Below, piece by piece: positions 1 through 64,000 of a stretch of 64,000 bases of DNA (positions are counted from its first letter, which is position 1; every line of letters begins with the position of its first letter). A program made the translations under genes and the position numbers. The DNA is from Streptomyces sp. NBC_01485. GTDB lineage: Bacteria > Actinomycetota > Actinomycetes > Streptomycetales > Streptomycetaceae. Below the pieces are notes generated by a model that was given only the letters and a program-made list of their open reading frames with translations, was not told the DNA's origin and did not search any database. Where the stretch lies: the NCBI RefSeq assembly GCF_036227125.1, contig NZ_CP109435.1:7440001-7504000 (forward strand), given 5' to 3'.

Positions 1-3000
1 CCGCACGTCGACTGGGCCTCCGGCGCGGTCGAACTGCTCGCCGAGCCCGTCGACTGGCAGCGCACCGACCGTCCGCGCCGCGCCGGCATCTCGTCCTTCG
101 GTATCAGCGGCACCAACGTCCACCTGCTGGTGGAGGAGGCCCCCGGCGTCGAGACCGCCGTATCCCCCGGGACCGGGCACCCCCTGCCGGTCGTGCCGTG
201 GGTCGTCACCGGGCGCGGCGCGGCAGCGCTGCGAAGCCAGGCGCAACGGCTGACGGCCTGGTCCGAGACCGACGGCGCGACGGCCGACGCCACGGACATC
301 GGCTTCTCCCTGGCCGAGGGCCGCAGCGTCTTCGACCACCGCGCGGTGGTGTTCGGACGCGACCGGTCTGCGCTGGAGCGCGGGTTGGCAGTGATGGCGC
401 AGGGCGCGGAGGCGCCAGGTGTGGTGTGCGGTGCGGTGATGGAGGGCCGGACTGCGTTCCTGTTCTCGGGCCAGGGCAGCCAACGGGTGGGTGCGGGGCG
501 TGAGTTGTATGCCGCTTATCCGGTGTTCGCGGATGCGTTGGATGAGGTGTGTGCGCGGTTCGACGGGTTGTTGGACCGGCCGTTGCGTGAGGTGCTTTTC
601 GAGGGTGAGGGGTTGATCGACCGGACGGAGTTCACGCAGCCGGCGTTGTTCGCGGTCGAGGTGGCGCTGTTCCGGTTGCTGGAGTCGTGGGGTGTACGGC
701 CGGACTATCTGACCGGTCACTCGATCGGTGAGATCGCCGCCGCGTACGTGGCTGGTGTCTGGTCTCTGGACGACGCGTGTGCGTTGGTGGCGGCGCGTGG
801 TCGGTTGATGGGTGCGCTGCCCGAGGGGGGCGCGATGCTGGCGGTCGAGGCGACCGAGGCGGACGTTCGTCCCGAGCTGGACGAGCGGGTTGCCGTCGCG
901 GCGGTGAACGGTCCGTCGTCGGTCGTGGTGTCCGGTGATGCGGAAGCCGTCGGGGAGTTGGAGTCGCGTTGGCGTGAACAGGGCCTGCGTGTCAAGGAGT
1001 TGACGGTCAGTCATGCCTTCCACTCGCCGCTGATGGACCCGATGCTGGCGGAGTTCCGCCGCGTGGCCGAGAGCCTGACGTACGAAGCCCCGCGTATCCC
1101 GCTCGTCTCGAACCTGACCGGTGAACTGGCCACGGCCGAGGAGTTGTGCTCGCCCGAGTACTGGGTGCGGCATGTCCGTGAGGCGGTTCGTTTCGCCGAC
1201 GGCGTTGCGACGCTGGAGGGCCGTGGCGTGGTGACGTTCGTCGAGGTCGGTCCGGGTGGGGTGTTGTCCGGGCTGGTTCCGGAGGGTGCTGGTGTGCCGG
1301 TGCTGCGGTCGGGGTGGTCGGAGGCGGAGTCGCTGGTGGCTGGTGTGGCGGGGGCGTTCGTGCGGGGTGTGGCGGTGGACTGGGCGGCGTTGTTCGCCGG
1401 GTCCGGTGCGCGTCCTGTCGAGTTGCCGACGTACGCCTTCCAGCGCGAGCGCTTCTGGCTCGACGTACCGCTGACACCCGGCAACGCGAGCGCGCTGGGC
1501 GTGCGGTCCGCCGAACACCCGTTGCTGGGGGCCGCCGTGTCCCTCGCCGACGGGGACGGCGTGCTCTTCACGGCCCGGCTGTCCGACCGTACGACCCCCT
1601 GGCTCGCCGACCACATGGTGCTCGGCACCGTCCTGGTGCCCGGAACCGCCCTGGTGGAGCTGGCGTTGCAGGCCGCTGAACGCACCGGCTGCTCCGGTGT
1701 GGACGACCTGACGCTGGAAGCGCCGTTGATCCTCCCCGAGCGCCAGGGCATATGGCTCCAGGTACGGGTCGGCGCTCCCGACGCGGACGGCGGCCGCGCG
1801 CTGACCGTGCACTCGGCACCCGACCACGGCGACCAGGGCCCGGACACGGACCCGGTCTGGACCCGGCACGCCAGCGGCCGACTGGCCCCCGCAGCGCAGG
1901 CCGCCCCGCAGGCCGCCGCCCAGGCAGCCGCTGCGGCGACCCTGGCCGAGTGGCCGCCGGCCGACGCCACCCCGTTGGACGTCACCGACTTCTACCCGGC
2001 GCTCGCCCGGCGAGGCTACGACTACGGCCCCGCCTTCCAGGGCCTGCGCGCGGTCTGGCGGCGCGCTGACACGATCTTCGCCGATGTCGAGCTTCCCGAG
2101 GCTCTGCGGGACGACGCCCTCTCCTATGCCCTGCACCCGGCCTTGCTGGATGCGGCCATGCACGCCGCCGGGCTCGGCGACTTCATGGGCGAGACCGGCG
2201 ACGCCCAGGGCCACCTGCCGTTCGCCTGGTCCGGGGTCCGGCTGCACGCCGCCGGAGCCGCCGCCCTGCGGGTCCGGCTCGACGCCGCCGGTACGGACGC
2301 GGTGGCCGTCGAGGTCGCCGACGTCGACGGCCAGCCGGTCGCCTCGGTGGAGGCGCTGGTGCTGCGCCCGGTCAGCGCCGACCAACTGCGCCCGGCGCAG
2401 ACGACGGCCACCGGCGGCGCGCTGTACCGCCTCGACTGGTCCGCCGCCCCGGCCACGCCCGAACCGTCCCCGGCGACCACCGCCTTCCCCTACCTGCTGA
2501 TCGGCGACGACGCCGCCCAGCGGTCGGCCGCCGCCGCCCTGCGCGGTGTGGGCGCCGAAGCCCGCGTGACCGCCGCCCCCGCCTCGCTCACCGCCGAGGC
2601 CCTGGCGACCGGTGTCCCGCTGCTGTACGCGGACGGCCCTGCCGCGGAGGCCGTGCCCGACCACGTCCTCGGCGCGCTGCGGGACTGGCTGGCCGACGAG
2701 ACTCTCGCCGCCGCGGACCGGCCGCTGATCGTGGTCACCGGCAAGGCCGTGACGACCGGTCCGGCCGATGCCGTGGCCGACCCGGCCAGCGCCGCCCTCT
2801 GGGGCCTGGTGCGCTCGGCCCAGTCCGAGTACCCCGGCCGCCTGGTGCTGGTCGATGTGGACGGCACCCCGCAGTCGTGGTCCGCCCTCGCCGGAGCCAC
2901 CGCGCTCGGTGAGCCCCAACTCGCGCTGCGCGCCGGGGCGGCGCTGCTGCCGCGCCTGGCCGTCGTCCGCGCGGACGACGCGCTCACCGCACCCGAAGGC

Positions 3001-5070
3001 TCCGAAGGCCGCGAGGCCTCCTGGCACCTGGACAGCGCTGCGCGCGGGACGCTGGACACGATCGAACCGACTCCGTTCCCGGAGGCCATGGCCCCCTTGG
3101 CGGTGGGCGAGGTACGCGTCGCCGTACGCGCCGCCGGCCTGAACTTCCGCGACGTGCTCAACGCCCTGGGCATGTACCCCGGACCGGCCGGACCCCTGGG
3201 CAGCGAAGCGGCGGGTGTGGTCCTGGAGGTCGGCGCCGAGGTCACCGACCTGGCGGTCGGCGACCGGGTGCTCGGCATGGTCGCCGGCTCCTTCGGCCCG
3301 GTGGCCGTCGCCGACGGGCGGTTGCTGGCGCGGGTGCCTGATGGTTGGTCGTTCGCTGAGGCGGCGTCGGTGCCGGTGGTGTTCCTGACGGCGTGGTACG
3401 CGTGGCAGGACTTGGCCCAAGTGCAGCCCGGGGAACGGGTGTTGGTGCATGCGGGTGCCGGTGGCGTGGGTATGGCTGCGATTCAGCTCGCGCGGCATCT
3501 GGGCGCTGAGGTGTTCGCTACGGCGAGCCCTGCCAAGTGGGATGTGCTGCGCGGTCTCGGTCTGGACGACGATCACATCGCGTCTTCCCGGGACACCGGT
3601 TTCGCGGAGAAGTTCAGCGGCATCGACGTCGTACTGAACGCTCTCGCCGGTGAGTTCGTGGATGCTTCACTGTCGGTGCTGGCCGAGGGTGGCCGGTTCC
3701 TGGAGATGGGCAAGACCGACGTCCGTGACGCTGCCGAACTGGCCGTGTCCTACCGGGCGTTCGACCTCTCCGAGGCGGGTCCGGACCGGATCGCGGAGCT
3801 GCTGGCCGAGCTGCTGGAGCTGTTCGGCGCCGGTGTGCTGGAACCCCTTCCGGTGCGGGCGTGGGATGTGCGCCAGGCCCAGGACGCCTTCCGCTTCGTG
3901 AGCCAGGCCAAGCATGTCGGCAAGGTTGTGCTGACCGTTCCGGCGGCGCTGGACCCGGACCGTACGGTGCTGGTCACCGGCGGCACGGGCGGTCTGGGCG
4001 CACATGTGGCCCGGCACCTGGTGGCCGAGCACGGCGCTCGCGATCTGCTGCTGGTCTCCCGGCGTGGCCCGGACGCTCCCGGTGCGGAGGAACTGCGCGC
4101 CGATCTCACCGAGTTGGGTGCCGCTGTACGGATCGTGGCCTGTGATGTGGCCGACCGGGACGCCGTGGCGGCCCTGTTGGAGTCGGAACGCCTGACTGCC
4201 GTCATCCACACCGCCGGTGTCCTGGACGACGGCCTGACCACCGCCCTCACCCCCGACCGTATGGCGACCGTGTGGGCGCCGAAGGCGGAAGCGGCCCGGC
4301 ACCTGCACGAACTCACAGCCGGCCACGACCTCGCCGCCTTTGTCCTGTTCTCCTCCGCCTCCGCGACGTTCGGCGGCGCGGGGCAGGCCAACTACGCCGC
4401 TGCCAACGCCTACTTGGACGCCTTTGCGGCGAACCGCCGCGCCGCCGGCCTGCCCGCTGTCTCGCTCGGCTGGGGACTGTGGGCGCAGGGTGACGGCGCG
4501 AGCGGCGGGCAGACCGGCGGGATGACCGGGGACCTGGCGGCGGCTGACCTGAGCCGGATGGCTCGTTCCGGGGTGGCCGCGCTGACCACCGACGGCGGGT
4601 TGGCGCTGCTGGACGCGGCCATCGAGCGCCCCGAAGGAGCGCTGCTGCCGCTCCATCTGGACCCCGCCGCGTTGCGCGCCCAAGCGGCGACCGGTGAACT
4701 ACCGCGACTGCTCAGCGGGTTGGTGCGCGTGACCCCGCGCCGTACCGCGGCAGCGGTCCAGTCGGCCGGTGACACGGCGACCGGGCAGGACGCCGCGGCG
4801 TTCCTGGCGCGGCTGACCGGGCTGGCCGCGGGCGAACGGGAGGCGGCGCTGCTGGAGTTGGTACAGAGCCAGACCGCGCTGGTGCTCGGACACAGTTCCC
4901 CCGAGAGCGTGGAACCCCAACGGGGCTTCCTGGAGATGGGCGTGGACTCGCTCGCCGCCCTCGAACTGCGCAACCGGCTCGGTGCCGTAGTGGGCCGCCG
5001 CCTGCCCGCCACGCTGATCTTCGACTACCCCTCGCCGGGCGCACTCGCCGGGCACCTGGACGCCGAACTT
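1..5070 (+). other. Module M1: (KS)-AT(mal)-DH-ER-KR-ACP
   Basis: Only the last ~46 KS residues are present; the active Cys and both His lie upstream. AT: GHSIG with Ser at 721 and HAFH at 1012-1023 indicate malonyl-CoA. DH: HxxxGxxxxP with His at 1612 and the LLDAAMH aspartate at 2149. ER: FRDVLNALGMYPG near 3148 and the HAGAGGVGMAA nucleotide site near 3448. KR: TGGTGGLG site near 3976, LDD at 4222-4230 (B-type), Tyr at 4393. ACP: GVDSL with phosphopantetheine Ser at 4948. All residues needed for full beta-carbon reduction are visible. Predicted unit: CH2-CH2. Confidence 0.93.
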
Positions 5071-5361
5071 CCCCGTGCGGGCGGCGCGCCGGCACCTTCG
5101 GTCCATGCCGAACTCGACCGACTCGAAGCCCTGTTGGCGACCCTCGCCACGGACGGCGACGGGGACGGCGACGGCGGTGGAGGCGGCAGGGAGCGGGATC
5201 ACAAGGAGCGGGAGCGCATCACCTCCCGCCTGCGCCGACTGCTGACCACCTGGAACGACCTGCAAGGCGAGAACACCGTGACCGCCGACGACATCGCACT
5301 CGAATCAGCCACCGCCGACGACCTGTTCAGCCTGCTGGACAACGAGCTCGGCACGTCCTGA
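1..5361 (+). CDS. Type I modular PKS, 3' part (gene A; KS tail-AT-DH-ER-KR-ACP-docking)
   Basis: Partial gene: the frame is open from base 1 and ends at TGA 5359-5361, giving 1786 visible residues. It begins inside the C-terminal end of a ketosynthase (PHVDW ... SGTNVH, to about 138). Domains then follow in order: malonyl-type AT (451-1460), DH (1516-2400), structural KR half (about 2420-3040), ER (about 3040-3955), catalytic KR (3961-4500), ACP (about 4810-5070) and a C-terminal docking region (5098-5358). As a family, such proteins condense a malonyl unit onto an ACP-bound chain in the cytoplasm and process the beta-carbon. All reductive domains look active, so a fully reduced CH2CH2 unit is expected. 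The chain should pass to gene B, which starts 102 bp downstream. The number of earlier modules on this protein is unknown. Family assignment is certain; the product is not. Confidence 0.97.
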   Translation, partial: PHVDWASGAVELLAEPVDWQRTDRPRRAGISSFGISGTNVHLLVEEAPGVETAVSPGTGHPLPVVPWVVTGRGAAALRSQAQRLTAWSETDGATADATDIGFSLAEGRSVFDHRAVVFGRDRSALERGLAVMAQGAEAPGVVCGAVMEGRTAFLFSGQGSQRVGAGRELYAAYPVFADALDEVCARFDGLLDRPLREVLFEGEGLIDRTEFTQPALFAVEVALFRLLESWGVRPDYLTGHSIGEIAAAYVAGVWSLDDACALVAARGRLMGALPEGGAMLAVEATEADVRPELDERVAVAAVNGPSSVVVSGDAEAVGELESRWREQGLRVKELTVSHAFHSPLMDPMLAEFRRVAESLTYEAPRIPLVSNLTGELATAEELCSPEYWVRHVREAVRFADGVATLEGRGVVTFVEVGPGGVLSGLVPEGAGVPVLRSGWSEAESLVAGVAGAFVRGVAVDWAALFAGSGARPVELPTYAFQRERFWLDVPLTPGNASALGVRSAEHPLLGAAVSLADGDGVLFTARLSDRTTPWLADHMVLGTVLVPGTALVELALQAAERTGCSGVDDLTLEAPLILPERQGIWLQVRVGAPDADGGRALTVHSAPDHGDQGPDTDPVWTRHASGRLAPAAQAAPQAAAQAAAAATLAEWPPADATPLDVTDFYPALARRGYDYGPAFQGLRAVWRRADTIFADVELPEALRDDALSYALHPALLDAAMHAAGLGDFMGETGDAQGHLPFAWSGVRLHAAGAAALRVRLDAAGTDAVAVEVADVDGQPVASVEALVLRPVSADQLRPAQTTATGGALYRLDWSAAPATPEPSPATTAFPYLLIGDDAAQRSAAAALRGVGAEARVTAAPASLTAEALATGVPLLYADGPAAEAVPDHVLGALRDWLADETLAAADRPLIVVTGKAVTTGPADAVADPASAALWGLVRSAQSEYPGRLVLVDVDGTPQSWSALAGATALGEPQLALRAGAALLPRLAVVRADDALTAPEGSEGREASWHLDSAARGTLDTIEPTPFPEAMAPLAVGEVRVAVRAAGLNFRDVLNALGMYPGPAGPLGSEAAGVVLEVGAEVTDLAVGDRVLGMVAGSFGPVAVADGRLLARVPDGWSFAEAASVPVVFLTAWYAWQDLAQVQPGERVLVHAGAGGVGMAAIQLARHLGAEVFATASPAKWDVLRGLGLDDDHIASSRDTGFAEKFSGIDVVLNALAGEFVDASLSVLAEGGRFLEMGKTDVRDAAELAVSYRAFDLSEAGPDRIAELLAELLELFGAGVLEPLPVRAWDVRQAQDAFRFVSQAKHVGKVVLTVPAALDPDRTVLVTGGTGGLGAHVARHLVAEHGARDLLLVSRRGPDAPGAEELRADLTELGAAVRIVACDVADRDAVAALLESERLTAVIHTAGVLDDGLTTALTPDRMATVWAPKAEAARHLHELTAGHDLAAFVLFSSASATFGGAGQANYAAANAYLDAFAANRRAAGLPAVSLGWGLWAQGDGASGGQTGGMTGDLAAADLSRMARSGVAALTTDGGLALLDAAIERPEGALLPLHLDPAALRAQAATGELPRLLSGLVRVTPRRTAAAVQSAGDTATGQDAAAFLARLTGLAAGEREAALLELVQSQTALVLGHSSPESVEPQRGFLEMGVDSLAALELRNRLGAVVGRRLPATLIFDYPSPGALAGHLDAELPRAGGAPAPSVHAELDRLEALLATLATDGDGDGDGGGGGRERDHKERERITSRLRRLLTTWNDLQGENTVTADDIALESATADDLFSLLDNELGTS
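352..1452 (+). repeat. Duplicated AT region, copy 1 (M1)
   Basis: Nearly identical to 32419-33537 in M7, from the AT linker (FGRDRSALERGLAVMAQGAE) through the AT C-terminal end and post-AT motif. The offset rises from 32,067 to 32,085 through small in-frame length changes in the loop before LIDRTEF. Confidence 0.85.
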
Positions 5362-5370
5362 CCTGCTGCC

Positions 5371-5405
5371 CCAGCCCAGCCCAGCCCAGCCCAGCCCAGC
5401 CCAGC
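5371..5405 (+). repeat. Seven tandem CCAGC pentamers in the A-B gap
   Basis: Seven uninterrupted copies of CCAGC start nine bases after the gene A stop. The rest of the 102-bp gap holds no recognisable gene or clear hairpin terminator. Such a short tandem repeat can change copy number by slippage; it is non-coding, so it could vary only the A-B spacing. Confidence 0.95.
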
Positions 5406-5449
5406 CCCGCTCCGCCCTGCCGATCGTCGAACCCCCGAACAAGCCGCGC

Positions 5450-5456
5450 AAAGGGA
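5450..5456 (+). promoter_or_regulatory. Ribosome binding site of gene B
   Basis: AAAGGGA ends seven bases before ATG 5464. It supports this start, after which the docking helix begins at once. Confidence 0.7.
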
Positions 5457-5463
5457 CCCCGTA

Positions 5464-42393
<36,930 letters not shown>

Positions 42394-42456
42394 ACCGTCC
42401 TCCGACGACCCGCCCTCCGACGATATTCCGGGCCCGCCCCGGCCCGACCGCCCGAT

Positions 42457-42462
42457 AGGTGA
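42457..42462 (+). promoter_or_regulatory. Ribosome binding site of gene C
   Basis: AGGTGA ends five bases before GTG 42468. It overlaps the alternative GTG at 42459, which is the reason for choosing the later start. The 74-bp gap to gene B otherwise shows nothing recognisable. Confidence 0.65.
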
Positions 42463-42467
42463 AGCAC

Positions 42468-52283
<9,816 letters not shown>

Positions 52284-52410
52284 CACCCCCCGTCCCGCCC
52301 CACACCACCACCTCCACTTCAACTTACGTTTCCACCTCCTCCACCCCCCCCGATTACCGCTCAATCCACCAGTTCCGCGCGGCACGCCCAGTACCGATGA
52401 CGAAGATCCC
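52284..52410 (+). other. C-D intergenic stretch, pyrimidine-rich
   Basis: The longest gap in the window. It is rich in C and T on the + strand, and it has a few AT-richer words unlike the flanking genes. I see no stable inverted repeat, no convincing -35/-10 pair and no gene. It may be only a spacer within the operon. Confidence 0.5.
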
Positions 52411-52417
52411 AGAGGGG
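52411..52417 (+). promoter_or_regulatory. Probable ribosome binding site of gene D
   Basis: AGAGGGG ends ten bases before ATG 52428. The spacing is a little long but no better site or start is visible nearby. Confidence 0.55.
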
Positions 52418-52427
52418 CCCGGCTTCC

Positions 52428-64000
<11,573 letters not shown>

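Noticed and set aside
42459..42467. GTG 42459 as the start of gene C
   Set aside because: It overlaps the AGGTGA ribosome site and adds only three residues before the conserved docking start; GTG 42468 is better placed. The difference is small and not proven.
52284..52427. Transcription terminator or promoter between genes C and D
   Set aside because: I found no stable hairpin and no convincing -35/-10 pair; the gap is short and flanked by co-directional genes of the same assembly line.

Overview
The window is about 64 kb from inside one type I modular polyketide synthase (PKS) locus, all on the + strand. Very high GC, near-universal G/C at third codon positions and the sequence style of the domains point to a Streptomyces-like actinomycete. 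I see no RNA gene, transposase, CRISPR array, regulator, tailoring enzyme, loading module or thioesterase, so both ends of the assembly line lie outside the window.

Layout: gene A (1-5361, 5' end missing), gene B (5464-42393, 12,309 residues), gene C (42468-52283) and gene D (52428 to the window end, 3' end missing). The three gaps are only 102, 74 and 144 bp. Class-1 docking helices sit at every junction, so protein order should follow gene order. I number the modules M1-M13 in order: M1 in A; M2-M8 in B; M9-M10 in C; M11, M12 and the start of M13 in D.

Domain sets: M1, M5, M8 and M11 are KS-AT-DH-ER-KR-ACP. M2, M3, M4, M6, M7, M9, M10 and M12 are KS-AT-KR-ACP. M13 is only the N-terminal part of a KS. 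ATs of M8 and M9 carry GHSQG/YASH (methylmalonyl type); all others carry GHSIG/HAFH (malonyl type). All visible catalytic residues are present. Every KR is B-type (LDD) except M2, which is A-type. Every DH is paired with an ER, so no double bond is predicted from these twelve modules. The expected segment is a saturated polyol: CH2CH2, three hydroxyls, CH2CH2, two hydroxyls, CH(CH3)CH2, CH(CH3)CHOH, hydroxyl, CH2CH2, hydroxyl. This fits a very large polyol macrolide or linear polyol. The actual compound cannot be named from this sequence.

Most notable: (1) a KS active-site loop that perfectly separates KSs following a fully reducing module from those following a KR-only module; (2) a KR-ACP-KS cassette with unusual G/T-ending codons present twice about 16.19 kb apart; (3) apparent block relationship of M5-M6 with M11-M12; (4) an 11-residue internal duplication in the ER of the only methylmalonyl/fully reducing module; (5) many short in-frame repeats at linkers and surface loops.
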